From positions 884,012 to 948,011 of the forward strand of contig NZ_CP139992.1 in assembly GCF_034424155.1 (NCBI RefSeq): 64,000 bases of DNA, given 5' to 3'. The notes beneath the pieces were generated by a model. The model was not told the DNA's origin, made no database searches, and worked only from the letters and a program-made list of their open reading frames with translations. The position numbers and the translations under genes were made by a program. The stretch is from Hafnia alvei. GTDB taxonomy: Bacteria > Pseudomonadota > Gammaproteobacteria > Enterobacterales > Enterobacteriaceae. Below, one piece after another: positions 26,011 to 34,671 of the stretch (positions within the stretch are counted from its first letter, which is position 1; each line of letters opens with the position of its first letter).

Positions 26011-27828
26011 GAGTTAATGCGCCAGAACAGCGAAAAGCTCGCGGAGAGCTTTACCGATGGCGAGGGCAAAACCACCCATTACGAATATGGCGCATTCGAT
26101 CTGCTTACGGCACTGGTACGCCCGGACGGCGAACGGCTGGAATGTCGCTACGATAAACTCACTCGTTTAACGGGCATCATCAACGCCGCAGGCGAACAGT
26201 ATCAACTCGAATACGACAAATCCGGGCAACTCATCACCGAAACGGACTTCACCGGTCGCACGTTGCGCTATGAATATGATGCCGCCGGGCGCTGTATCCG
26301 CACCACCTTCCCGGACGGCACACACCTCAACCGGCGTTATAACGTCACCGACCAGCTTACCGATGAAGAGGTGACACACGGGGAAAGCAACCGCACGCTG
26401 AGTACCACCACCTTTCGTTACGACACAGAGTGCCGTCTGGTGGAGGCGAAAAATGACGCTGCCACCGTGACCTTTGAATATAACGATGCACACCAGATTG
26501 TTGCTGAAACCCTGAACGGCAGGCGGACAGAATACCGTTATGACCCTGAACTGGATACCATCACACAGCGCACCAGCGCCGGTATTACAGAACGCTTTAC
26601 CCGAAACCTGATGGGGCATCTGACATCATGGCAGCTTAACGACCACGCTGCGCTCACGTTTGAACACGACCTGCGCGGCCAGGAAATCGCCAGAAAAAGC
26701 GACGCCGGGTTTTATCAAACGCTGGGCTACACCCAGACCGGAATGCTGACAAAGCAGGCTGCCGGAGACCATCACGCCCAGCCGGACACCCGCCACAAAA
26801 GCCTGCAACGCCAGTGGCTGTACGACCACGCGTACAACCTGACGATGATATCGGACTCGCTGCGCGGTTCGGCCTTCAACAGCGTGACCGCCAATGACCA
26901 GATAAGCCACGCCACCTGGACCGGCAGCGGCCCTGTGCCGATGTGCGAAGAACGCTTCACGTATGACAAAAATCTGAACATCACTCGCCGCCAAACATGG
27001 GTGAATGAGGTGCTGGAAAGCGAGACCCACCAACAGCAACAGCAGGGGCGGGTGGTATACAGCGAGCACAAAGGCTGGCGGCACCAGACGCACCGTATCA
27101 ATCCGGACACCGGCAAACCGGAAGAGGGGAAATTTGTCCGGGTGGTGAATGAGCACAATATTACCTGGAAGTACGATGTTAACGGCAGACTGATACAGAA
27201 GTTGGTGGATAAAGGTGGCTATCGCCCCCTGCAGTGGCGCTACCGCTGGGATGCAAAGAGCCAGCTAACAGGGCTGGAGACCCCAGAGGGTGAGCGCTGG
27301 GAATACAAATATGACCCGTTTGGCAGACGCATCAGCAAACGCTGTACTAACCGCGACAAACCGGGGATAAATTTTCACTGGAATGGCGACCAGTTGGCAG
27401 AGGAAATTCCTGTTGGTGCAGACGGTAAACCGGAAGATGAAAACGCCATCCGTTGGATATATGAACCGGGCAGTTTTACACCGCTGGCGCGCTACGAAAA
27501 GGGGCACCTGCACTATGCGGTCACAGACACCGTCGGGCGAATTCAAGAGCTGCTGACCGAAGAGGGCACCATAGTTTGGAAAGGCAAACCGCAGCTCTGG
27601 GGCAAAGAAGACGGTAGAAATCAGGAAGACGCCCCGAGCTGCCGCCTGCGTTTCCCGGGGCAATACGAGGATGACGAATCTGGGTTGTTTTACAACCGTT
27701 TCAGGTACTATGATGGTGATACGGGGCAGTATGTGTCGCCGGATCCGATAGGGCTGGAAGGTGGTACCAATCCTTATGGTTACGTCAGTAATCCATTAAA
27801 ATGGATCGATCCGCTGGGGTTATGTAAA
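26011..27828 (+). repeat. Rhs core direct repeat, copy 3
   Basis: This is the third 1818-base copy. It starts at the same GAGTTAATGCGCC as copy 1 and ends at the same LCK codons. Its left part is nearly identical to copy 1 and its right part is closer to copy 2, apart from short private stretches such as RGQEIARKSDAGFY. Confidence 0.92.
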
Positions 27829-28140
27829 ACAGATGTAAATAATGATGGTCCATTATTACCAGATTCAGCATGGCACAAGAATGCTCCCCACCAAGTCACT
27901 CCAGGCACAAGAGAATTAGAACATTATAAATTTAACCCTGATACAGGTGAGCTTGAGTATTCAACTATTAAATATGATCAATATGGTAGGCAGATACAAC
28001 GTACCGACTATACTAACCATGGATATGGTAATCCGTCGGCTCCAGATTATCATTCTAATCCTCATGTACATGATTATGAATATGGTCCTGGATATAGTCC
28101 AAAAGGAAAACAAACTAGAACTAATACAGGAGTGAACTAG
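26017..28140 (+). CDS. Orphan Rhs C-terminal module C (core fragment plus toxin tip)
   Basis: This 707-codon frame consists of the shared Rhs core (to about residue 604) and a 103-residue AT-rich tip. No upstream PAAR/DUF4150 or DUF6531 part exists, and the ATG at 26017 lacks a clear ribosome-binding site. The tip carries TDYTNHG and NPHVHDYEY, again the D-[F/Y]-x-[N/D]-H-G ... H-x-H signature. As with module B, it should be a reserve toxin tip that can be swapped onto the main gene by homologous recombination. Its candidate immunity gene begins two bases later. Confidence 0.85.
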   Translation: MRQNSEKLAESFTDGEGKTTHYEYGAFDLLTALVRPDGERLECRYDKLTRLTGIINAAGEQYQLEYDKSGQLITETDFTGRTLRYEYDAAGRCIRTTFPDGTHLNRRYNVTDQLTDEEVTHGESNRTLSTTTFRYDTECRLVEAKNDAATVTFEYNDAHQIVAETLNGRRTEYRYDPELDTITQRTSAGITERFTRNLMGHLTSWQLNDHAALTFEHDLRGQEIARKSDAGFYQTLGYTQTGMLTKQAAGDHHAQPDTRHKSLQRQWLYDHAYNLTMISDSLRGSAFNSVTANDQISHATWTGSGPVPMCEERFTYDKNLNITRRQTWVNEVLESETHQQQQQGRVVYSEHKGWRHQTHRINPDTGKPEEGKFVRVVNEHNITWKYDVNGRLIQKLVDKGGYRPLQWRYRWDAKSQLTGLETPEGERWEYKYDPFGRRISKRCTNRDKPGINFHWNGDQLAEEIPVGADGKPEDENAIRWIYEPGSFTPLARYEKGHLHYAVTDTVGRIQELLTEEGTIVWKGKPQLWGKEDGRNQEDAPSCRLRFPGQYEDDESGLFYNRFRYYDGDTGQYVSPDPIGLEGGTNPYGYVSNPLKWIDPLGLCKTDVNNDGPLLPDSAWHKNAPHQVTPGTRELEHYKFNPDTGELEYSTIKYDQYGRQIQRTDYTNHGYGNPSAPDYHSNPHVHDYEYGPGYSPKGKQTRTNTGVN

Positions 28141-28142
28141 TT

Positions 28143-28463
28143 ATGGATTTTAACGAAATAAATAGAATTTTGATAAAAAACAATGCATTGAAATTCATAC
28201 ACATAGACATTGATCCTAGTACTATGAAATATAATATATTACTTTCACTAAGTGACGATGAAGATTTTAATGATGTGGTGTCTTTTTATTTTTATGACGT
28301 CAGTAATATTAGAATGGAGGGCATGGGGGGAGGGCTAACACAATTCATGCTTCTTAAAATATCAATTATTGATATCTCAAACGACCGAAATAAATATAAA
28401 CTAGAAGATAGCGAGGATAAGAAAATATCATTTGAATTTAATTCCGTCGATGTCATTAAATAA
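28143..28463 (+). CDS. Candidate immunity protein for Rhs tip C
   Basis: This 106-residue, acidic, very AT-rich gene starts two bases after module C and ends before a terminator. It is predicted soluble and cytoplasmic. Strand-like segments (MKYNILLSLS, VVSFYFYDVSNI, KKISFEFNSVDVI) recall the layout of the tip A candidate. No known family is recognised; the role is inferred from position. Confidence 0.65.
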   Translation: MDFNEINRILIKNNALKFIHIDIDPSTMKYNILLSLSDDEDFNDVVSFYFYDVSNIRMEGMGGGLTQFMLLKISIIDISNDRNKYKLEDSEDKKISFEFNSVDVIK

Positions 28464-28479
28464 ATACCTTTAGATAAAG

Positions 28480-28518
28480 CCCGAGGAATATCATGGCCGA
28501 TATCCCACGGGTTTTTTA
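28480..28518 (+). terminator. Terminator after immunity gene C
   Basis: A CCCG...ATATC / GATATC...CGGG stem with small internal mismatches precedes a run of six T residues. Its sequence is unrelated to the two upstream terminators, so the flank of the last module differs from those of A and B. Confidence 0.8.
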
Positions 28519-28533
28519 TTCATCTTCACCCCA

Positions 28534-28617
28534 TTAAGCAATCAGCGCCTTCGTTCCCATCGCCGCCTCTTTAAACTGATAAAGTTCAGCCTTTAGCGCC
28601 TGTACTTGGCTGGTATC
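28534..28617 (-). pseudogene. Small coding relic downstream of the Rhs array
   Basis: On the minus strand an open stretch reads DTSQVQALKAELYQFKEAAM then GTKALIA and a stop at 28534, preceded by an in-frame stop. It resembles the coiled C-terminal end of some small protein, but I cannot name the family. It may be the tail of another SymE-like gene cut by the transposase fragment beside it. Confidence 0.3.
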
Positions 28618-28833
28618 TCAACGTTGATGAGCGTCCCGAAAGGGCGCACATCTATTCGTCTCTACAACAAGTTCCCACATATACGAAAGAAGCTCTGGGA
28701 TAATCATGTTTGGGAGAGAGACTACTTTGCAGACTCAGTTGGAGTGAACGAAGAAATTATCAGGGATTACGGGAGACATCAGGATAAGAGAGCCCAAGAA
28801 AACGAACAACAAATGGCGTTATTACTGGACTAA
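28606..28833 (+). pseudogene. IS200/IS605-type transposase (TnpA) C-terminal fragment
   Basis: About 72 codons from GISTLMSVPKGRTSIRLY onward match the C-terminal half of IS200-family Y1 transposases (RKKLWDNHVWERDYFADSVG; then EEIIRDYGRHQ, which contains the catalytic tyrosine region). The N-terminal half with the HUH motif is absent and the start codon would be TTG, so this is a dead fragment. It marks the right edge of the Rhs array and the change from accessory DNA to conserved chromosome. Confidence 0.75.
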
Positions 28834-29078
28834 AACAGACAATGCCCCTTTAAACCCATCTCTTCAGAGGTTGATTTTTTCATTTACGTTTTAAAAACTC
28901 TAAACTAGCACTAAACCCGCTGCTAATTTATGCCTAACTTACCTAGCTTTACTCGCCATTACCCCCGCCACAGTTGTTTTTCCCAGCATTAGTCCCTATA
29001 ACAAGTTAAGTGCTTTAGATTGTTTTTGATGTCGTTGTGGAAGGCGTATAATTCTCGAACGATTGTTGAAATGATTGA
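28834..29078. other. Gene-free boundary stretch
   Basis: This 245-base AT-rich gap lies between the IS200 fragment and yafD. I see no gene. A promoter for yafD is expected here, but I could not assign one. Confidence 0.4.
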
Positions 29079-29891
29079 ATGAATTTTCACAAACAGGCGG
29101 CGAAAGTGCGGAAAAAAAATTATGCCATGAGGTATGTGGCGGGTCTTCCTGCTGAGCGAGTATTCCCCGGCGCAATGAATGAGCTGGGGCAAACGTTGCC
29201 CGTTACTCAATCTCTTCCAACAGATAATGTTCTACGCATTATGGTGTGGAACATCTTTAAGCAGCAGCGTTCAGACTGGCTGTCAGTGTTAAAAGAATAT
29301 GGTAAAAGCTCGCAGCTTGTTCTCTTGCAAGAGGCGCAAACTACCCCTGAATTAGTCAAATTTGCGACAAGCAATTATCTTACCGCCGATCAGGTTCCTG
29401 CGTTTTCGTTTCCGCAGCACCCTTCTGGCGTGATGACTTTGGCCGCTGCACACCCGGTTTATTGCTGTCCACTGCGAGAAAAAGAACCGTTAATTCGATT
29501 GTCAAAATCTGCGCTAGTCACCGTTTATCCGTTGTTTGACGGACGGTTATTAATGGTTGTGAATATCCATGCGGTGAATTTTAGCTTGGGTGTGGACGTA
29601 TATAGCAAGCAGCTCGATCCGATTGGCGAACAGATAGCGCTACATAAAGGCCCTGTGATCATGGCCGGAGATTTTAACGCTTGGAGCAAACAGCGCATCA
29701 ACGCGCTGCAGAGGTTTGCGAGTGGGATGGAGCTACAGGAGGTCAACTTTACCAACGATCGTCGCCGGACAGCCTTTGGACGACCTCTAGATTTTGTTTT
29801 CTATCGTGGCCTGGGTGTTGTTGAGGCATCGGTGTTAGTTACACAGGCATCTGACCATAACCCGCTATTGGTCGATTTTAAACCTGACTAA
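29079..29891 (+). CDS. yafD: YafD, endonuclease/exonuclease/phosphatase family protein
   Basis: This 270-residue protein closely follows E. coli YafD (AMRYVAG near the start, [22 protein letters not shown]-type core, [36 protein letters not shown]). It has the EEP-fold catalytic motifs: E in LLQEAQ, D and N in AGDFN, and D-H in SDHNP. The substrate is not established. The start is uncertain: ATG at 29079 gives ten extra residues, while GTG at 29106 would match the E. coli N-terminus ([11 protein letters not shown]). Convergent mltD lies downstream across a shared terminator, the E. coli order. Confidence 0.9.
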   Translation: MNFHKQAAKVRKKNYAMRYVAGLPAERVFPGAMNELGQTLPVTQSLPTDNVLRIMVWNIFKQQRSDWLSVLKEYGKSSQLVLLQEAQTTPELVKFATSNYLTADQVPAFSFPQHPSGVMTLAAAHPVYCCPLREKEPLIRLSKSALVTVYPLFDGRLLMVVNIHAVNFSLGVDVYSKQLDPIGEQIALHKGPVIMAGDFNAWSKQRINALQRFASGMELQEVNFTNDRRRTAFGRPLDFVFYRGLGVVEASVLVTQASDHNPLLVDFKPD

Positions 29892-29914
29892 ATCGTAACT
29901 TAAAATCCAGCTAT

Positions 29915-29940
29915 AAAAAAAGCGCCTTGCGGCGCTTTTT
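29915..29940. terminator. Bidirectional terminator between yafD and mltD
   Basis: AAAAAGCGCC and GGCGCTTTTT pair around a four-base loop, with A and T runs on both sides. It can serve both convergent genes. Confidence 0.88.
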
Positions 29941-29967
29941 GCGTTTGACTGATTCTGCTTACGAGCA

Positions 29968-31371
29968 TTAGCTATTGGAGTTAGCTGAGTCTCTTACATA
30001 CAGCGTTAGCATATCGCCAGGCTGGATTTGACTCGCTTTCGTAATGACGCTGTTCCAACGCATTACATCATTGATGTTTACACCATGACGTTTTGCAATG
30101 CTGGCCAGTGAGTCGCCTTTACGTACCTTGTAAGTAATGCTGCTGTTATCAGCGATCGACGTGCTGGCGTTATTCGCCACCTGCAATGTCTGACCGGCTT
30201 TCAGTTTGCTGTTGCTGCGCAGATTATTCATGCTCAACAACTCTTTCTGACTGATATTTAAACGCTTAGCAATTGCAGATATCGTATCGCCCGAACGAAC
30301 TTTATAGCCTGAAACTTTCGCTTTAGACGAAGTGTTCGTTGAGGCTAACTGCGCATTGGGCTGGATTGCTGCAATCTCGCCTTCGGCCAGTGAATCTTTA
30401 AACTGCTCAACATGTGCTTTTGGCACCATGATGTAGTGCGGGCCATTTGGTGCGGTTACATTCTTTTTGTAACCAGGATTAAATGCCTTAATCTTCGTCA
30501 GAGACATGCCCGCCATTTCTGCGGCCTGAGTCAGCTGAATCTGTTGCCCTACATCAACTTTTGCCAGCGCACGTTGGTCGTTAGACTGCGGCAGTTTAAT
30601 GCCATAACGTTTATTATTTTTGATCAGATCGCTCAGTGCTAGCATCTTCGGAACATAGATAGATGTTTCGCGTGGCAATGACAATGACCAAAAATCAGTC
30701 GGCAAACCTTTACGCTTATTCGCTTTGACTGCCTGCATCACACGGCCTTCACCGCTATTGAATGCAGCCACCGTCAATAACCAGTCACCGCCAAACATGC
30801 GGTTCATTCGCTGCATCATATCCAATGCGGCGGTGGTAGAGGCGGCAACATCACGTCGACCGTCATACCACTGGTTCTGTTTCAACCCGTAATTGCGCCC
30901 CGTCTGAGGAACTATCTGCCAAAGCCCTGCGGCGTTAGCGGATGACGTTGCGTGTGGGTTAAAAGCGCTCTCCACTATGGGTAGTAGTACCAGTTCCATC
31001 GGCATTTTACGTTGCTTAATCTGCTCGACTATCCAGTACATATACGGCTCTGCCCGTAATGTTACATCGTGGAGATAGCTCTTATTTCTTAAAAATTTAT
31101 TTTTTTGTTCGCGGATCCGGCTATTGTCCGGAACCTTCATCTTCAGATCGTCACTAATGAAGCCCCACAAATCTTTCTGCGCAATGTCACTACTACTATC
31201 GTTGAGCCATCGCGCGGAGGTCGCTCGAGCGTCCCTTGAGGGCTGTCCTGCTTCACTTCGACTGACTGAAGACAAACTCTGTGCATACTGTTCGGGCTCA
31301 TTAGCGTGATGGTTTACGCCTTGGCACCCGGCCAGCAACATAGAGGCAAAGATAATTGCTTTAGCCTTCAT
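29968..31371 (-). CDS. mltD: Membrane-bound lytic murein transglycosylase D
   Basis: This 467-residue lipoprotein cleaves peptidoglycan glycan strands to 1,6-anhydromuramic products at the outer membrane. A lipobox (LLAGC, lipidated Cys at about 16) opens the protein. The SLT domain lies near 115-230, with the catalytic glutamate in VESAFNPHA and the AAGLWQIVPQTGRNYGL motif. Two LysM domains follow at about 355-400 (YKVRSGDTISAIAK) and 415-460 (YKVRKGDSLASIAK). The family match and position next to gloB are as in E. coli. Confidence 0.96.
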   Translation of the reverse strand: MKAKAIIFASMLLAGCQGVNHHANEPEQYAQSLSSVSRSEAGQPSRDARATSARWLNDSSSDIAQKDLWGFISDDLKMKVPDNSRIREQKNKFLRNKSYLHDVTLRAEPYMYWIVEQIKQRKMPMELVLLPIVESAFNPHATSSANAAGLWQIVPQTGRNYGLKQNQWYDGRRDVAASTTAALDMMQRMNRMFGGDWLLTVAAFNSGEGRVMQAVKANKRKGLPTDFWSLSLPRETSIYVPKMLALSDLIKNNKRYGIKLPQSNDQRALAKVDVGQQIQLTQAAEMAGMSLTKIKAFNPGYKKNVTAPNGPHYIMVPKAHVEQFKDSLAEGEIAAIQPNAQLASTNTSSKAKVSGYKVRSGDTISAIAKRLNISQKELLSMNNLRSNSKLKAGQTLQVANNASTSIADNSSITYKVRKGDSLASIAKRHGVNINDVMRWNSVITKASQIQPGDMLTLYVRDSANSNS

Positions 31372-31441
31372 GTGTGTGTCTACTGGTGATTAAAAGACGA
31401 GCAATAATACTTTGCCTAGCCTCAAAACACAACAAAAAGCT

Positions 31442-32197
31442 TTAGAAGCTGTCTTTCATGTCGCGTAGGCGGGCAAAAACTTGCCAAGTCTTAATTGGTT
31501 GATTTTCGAATCCTAAATTTCGTTGCAAATCATTATCATAACAACGTAAAAAAGGATTAATTTCCTTCTCAATTTTGAGTAAAGAAGGCACGCTAGGTTG
31601 GTGTTTTAACCGTAACTCGTGAACTTGTTTCTGATATGTTTCAATCTCTTTGTTTTCTGGTAAAACGTATCTTGCAAACCTAAGATTTGACTCAGTATAT
31701 TCATGAGCGCAACAAATTAAGGTGTTATCAGGAAGTTGCGCAATGAGCTGTAAAGAGGCATACATTTGCTCAGGCGTACCTTCAAAAATACGTCCGCAAC
31801 CCGCTGAAAATAAGGTGTCTCCACAAAATAGATAGGGAGTGGCATAGTAAGCAATATGTCCGAGAGTATGCCCAGGAACATCCAACACGCTGAAAGTCAT
31901 ACCTAATACGGTAATTTCATCGTGTCCACGAACTTGCTGCGTGCAGCCTTTATTGGCCGTTTCGTGTGGCCCATATACGGGAATATCCGGATAGTGCAGC
32001 AAGATCTCGCCCACGCCGCCTACGTGGTCATTATGATGATGCGTGAGTAGGATGGCTTTAGGAGTAAGCTTATTTTCCGTCAGGTAGTGTAAAGCCGGAG
32101 CCGCAACGCCGGGATCGACGATCAAACATTCTTGTTGATCGTTGGCGAGCAGCCAAATGTAGTTATCTTGCATTGCAGGGATACTGATAAGATTCAT
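31442..32197 (-). CDS. gloB: Hydroxyacylglutathione hydrolase (glyoxalase II)
   Basis: This 251-residue enzyme hydrolyses S-lactoylglutathione to D-lactate and glutathione, the second step of methylglyoxal detoxification, in the cytoplasm. The binuclear metal motif THHHNDH is at 52-58, with further ligands in [16 protein letters not shown] and CAHEYT. The length is identical to that of the E. coli enzyme. It is divergent from yafS across a 46-base gap, which must carry both promoters. Confidence 0.97.
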   Translation of the reverse strand: MNLISIPAMQDNYIWLLANDQQECLIVDPGVAAPALHYLTENKLTPKAILLTHHHNDHVGGVGEILLHYPDIPVYGPHETANKGCTQQVRGHDEITVLGMTFSVLDVPGHTLGHIAYYATPYLFCGDTLFSAGCGRIFEGTPEQMYASLQLIAQLPDNTLICCAHEYTESNLRFARYVLPENKEIETYQKQVHELRLKHQPSVPSLLKIEKEINPFLRCYDNDLQRNLGFENQPIKTWQVFARLRDMKDSF

Positions 32198-32243
32198 AAT
32201 CGATAGCTCTCCATTGGGGGATTCCCCCTATATAGGTGAACGG

Positions 32244-32966
32244 ATGAAACCAGCACAGATAACACGAATGATTTCTCCTCCGTTGTCGTGGAGTGAGATC
32301 CCTTGGGGAGAGTATTACCGTGCCGCATTAGAGCAGCAGCTTGCGCCTTGGTGGCCGAAGCTATTTGGTTATCATCTTCTTAAAATCGGCACGCTGAGCT
32401 CTCAGCTCGCTACCGAAAAATGCGGTATATCTCATCAGGTCAGCGTAGGGATGAAAGGCGATAACCTACAGGTAATCGCCGACCCATGCTGTTTACCTTT
32501 TGCCGCTAAATCCGTTGATGCATGTCTGCTTGCGCATAGCTTAAGCTTTGCCAGCGATCCTCATCGAATTTTACGCGAAGTTGATCGTGTGCTCGTGGAT
32601 GACGGCTGGCTTATTCTAACTGGGTTTAACCCCACCAGCCTGGTTGGCCTAGGTAAACTGGTTCCTAAACTGCGTAACCAACTGCCTTATAGCAGCCGAA
32701 TGTTTAGCATGATGCGAATGAAAGACTGGCTGCAACTCCTAAACTATGAAGTTTTGTATGAGAATCGCAGCCAAATTTTACCGTGGAACCGTCGCGGTGG
32801 CTTATTCCTTGGCAAACATTTACCCGTATTGGGTTGCCTAAGCATTATCGTGGCGCGTAAAAGAACCGTTCCTCTCACGCCGACTGCCCTTCGAGAGAGA
32901 AGCCTACGTGCGAGCTGGCGTGGAACCGTTGGCGCGACGAAGAGCTTCCGCAAACGATCTGACTAA
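32244..32966 (+). CDS. yafS: YafS, putative SAM-dependent methyltransferase
   Basis: This 240-residue protein follows E. coli YafS along its length, starting MKPA and including SHQVSVGMKG, DPCCLPFAAKSVDACLLAHSLSFASDPHRILREVDRVL and LILTGFNP. It is a class I methyltransferase of the methyltransferase-11 type; the substrate is unknown. I chose the ATG at 32244, which gives the E. coli length. The frame extends to 32214, but those codons overlap the divergent gloB promoter zone. Confidence 0.92.
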   Translation: MKPAQITRMISPPLSWSEIPWGEYYRAALEQQLAPWWPKLFGYHLLKIGTLSSQLATEKCGISHQVSVGMKGDNLQVIADPCCLPFAAKSVDACLLAHSLSFASDPHRILREVDRVLVDDGWLILTGFNPTSLVGLGKLVPKLRNQLPYSSRMFSMMRMKDWLQLLNYEVLYENRSQILPWNRRGGLFLGKHLPVLGCLSIIVARKRTVPLTPTALRERSLRASWRGTVGATKSFRKRSD

Positions 32967-32986
32967 CGGTTGCCCTACATCTGGCT

Positions 32987-33457
32987 TTATTTGTTGTCAG
33001 GCTGATAGCCGGTGTCATCTCTGTCGGGCGAGCCTGCGGCTGTACGCGCTAGTTCATCGCAGCGCTCATTCTCTACATGTCCAGCATGGCCCTTGATCCA
33101 CACCCATTCAATTTTATGCGATTGAATCGCGAGGTCGAGGCGTTGCCATAAATCGACATTCTTAACCGGCTTTTTATCCGCTGTTTTCCAGCCGCGCTTT
33201 TTCCAGTTATGGATCCACTGCGTGATGCCTTGGCGAACGTATTGACTATCGCTGCACAACACCACTTCGCAGGGATCCTTCAGCGTTTCCAGGGCCACAA
33301 TGGCCGCCATCAACTCCATGCGGTTGTTGGTGGTTAGGTAATACCCTGCGCTTAGGGTCTTTTCGTGTTGCTTGTAACGCAATATGGCACCGTAGCCACC
33401 GGGGCCGGGGTTGCCTAGGCACGAACCATCGGTGAAAATCTCAACCTGTTTTAGCAT
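32987..33457 (-). CDS. rnhA: Ribonuclease HI
   Basis: This 156-residue enzyme degrades the RNA strand of RNA-DNA hybrids and so removes R-loops and primers. The active site residues are in place: D10 in [17 protein letters not shown]48 in [10 protein letters not shown]70 in LCSDSQYV, and the later His/Asp in [16 protein letters not shown]. It is transcribed divergently from dnaQ with a 53-base gap, the classical arrangement with overlapping promoters. Confidence 0.97.
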   Translation of the reverse strand: MLKQVEIFTDGSCLGNPGPGGYGAILRYKQHEKTLSAGYYLTTNNRMELMAAIVALETLKDPCEVVLCSDSQYVRQGITQWIHNWKKRGWKTADKKPVKNVDLWQRLDLAIQSHKIEWVWIKGHAGHVENERCDELARTAAGSPDRDDTGYQPDNK

Positions 33458-33510
33458 CTCTGGTAGACTACTCCGCAGTCAAAACCGTAAGTCTGACATA
33501 AAGTGACATT

Positions 33511-34251
33511 ATGAGCACAGGAATAACTCGACAGATCGTCCTCGATACAGAAACCACCGGTATGAATAAGCTGGGGGTTCACTACGAAGGACATAGAATC
33601 ATTGAAATTGGTGCGGTTGAGGTCATCAACCGTCGTTTAACGGGGCGTAACTTCCATGTTTACATCAAGCCCGATCGCTTAGTCGATCCAGAGGCTTATG
33701 GTGTTCACGGTATCAGCGACGATTTCCTGTTGGATAAACCGACTTTCGCTGATATCGCCGACGAGTTTCTGGAGTTCATCCGCGGTGCTGAGCTGGTTAT
33801 TCATAATGCACCGTTTGATATCGGGTTTATGGACTACGAGTTCCGTAAGCTCAATCGCGATATTCCGAAGACGGAAACCTTCTGTAAGATCACCGATAGC
33901 TTGGTGATGGCGCGCCGCTTGTTCCCCGGCAAGCGCAACAGTTTGGATGCCTTATGCAATCGCTACGAAATAGATAACACCAAGCGAACCCTGCACGGCG
34001 CACTGCTTGACTCCCAAATACTGGCCGACGTCTATTTAACGATGACGGGCGGGCAAACGTCGCTCACATTTTCCATGGAAAGTGAAGGCGAGAAAGCGAG
34101 GCCGACAGGCGAAGTTCAAAAGATAATCCGTAAAGCGCATGCGCTAAAAGTGGTGAGAGCCAATGCGGATGAATTAGCTGAGCATGAACATCGGCTTGAT
34201 TTGGTGCAAAAGAAGGGTGGCAGCTGTTTATGGCGTGCTGAAGCTGAGTAG
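33511..34251 (+). CDS. dnaQ: DNA polymerase III epsilon subunit (3'-5' proofreading exonuclease)
   Basis: This 246-residue protein has the DEDDh exonuclease motifs: Exo I LDTETTG (11-17), EIGAVEV (31-37), Exo II HNAPFDIGFMDYE (about 98-110) and Exo III HGALLDSQILADVY (about 162-175). Its C-terminal part binds the alpha subunit of the polymerase III core. It edits replication errors in the replisome. tRNA-Asp follows after 134 bases, as in E. coli. Confidence 0.97.
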   Translation: MSTGITRQIVLDTETTGMNKLGVHYEGHRIIEIGAVEVINRRLTGRNFHVYIKPDRLVDPEAYGVHGISDDFLLDKPTFADIADEFLEFIRGAELVIHNAPFDIGFMDYEFRKLNRDIPKTETFCKITDSLVMARRLFPGKRNSLDALCNRYEIDNTKRTLHGALLDSQILADVYLTMTGGQTSLTFSMESEGEKARPTGEVQKIIRKAHALKVVRANADELAEHEHRLDLVQKKGGSCLWRAEAE

Positions 34252-34329
34252 TTTTTTGCGCGGAATTTGTTGAAAAATAGCCAAAAAGATGAAAAAGCGC
34301 TCAGTTGAAATTCTTTGTTAGAAAAACAG

Positions 34330-34358
34330 TTGACGACTCAGAGCGGTATCCGTATTAT
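34330..34358 (+). promoter_or_regulatory. Sigma-70 promoter of tRNA-Asp
   Basis: TTGACG (34330-34335) and TATTAT (34353-34358) are separated by 17 bases and followed by a CCGC discriminator. That is a strong promoter with the GC-rich start region typical of stringently controlled stable RNA genes. Confidence 0.8.
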
Positions 34359-34385
34359 CCGCATCGTTCCCACAAGGAACAACGC

Positions 34386-34462
34386 GGAGCGGTAGTTCAG
34401 TTGGTTAGAATACCTGCCTGTCACGCAGGGGGTCGCGGGTTCGAGCCCCGTCCGTTCCGCCA
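34386..34462 (+). tRNA. aspV: tRNA-Asp (anticodon GTC)
   Basis: This 77-base sequence forms a complete cloverleaf: acceptor GGAGCGG / CCGTTCC, anticodon stem CCTGC / GCAGG with GTC at 34420-34422, T arm GCGGG TTCGAGC CCCGT, and an encoded CCA end. It differs from the E. coli gene by only a few bases. It lies between dnaQ and an accessory region. The symbol aspV is by position relative to dnaQ in E. coli. Confidence 0.96.
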
Positions 34463-34469
34463 CATTCAG

Positions 34470-34500
34470 AAGCCCTGAGTCAGTAATGACTCAGGGCTTT
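34470..34500 (+). terminator. Terminator after tRNA-Asp
   Basis: A 13-base perfect stem (AAGCCCTGAGTCA / TGACTCAGGGCTT) with a short loop lies eight bases after the tRNA. Confidence 0.88.
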
Positions 34501-34671
34501 CGTCTATTTAGCGCTCCGCAATTTTAATATTTCCCGCTCACCGTATTTTCCCCGCCCAAGTAGAAATATGAATTCGGAAAATCCGAACGTCGTCATACTT
34601 TTGACATAAAACCGAACGAGATGTTTTTCCTGTCTACACTTTGATCATCAGCACAAACGGATGATCTCCCC

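Noticed and set aside
17895-28463. CRISPR-like or phage tail-fibre interpretation of the repeated region
   Set aside because: The repeats are long, in-frame and protein-coding, with YD motifs and the Rhs core boundary; there are no short spaced repeats or cas genes.
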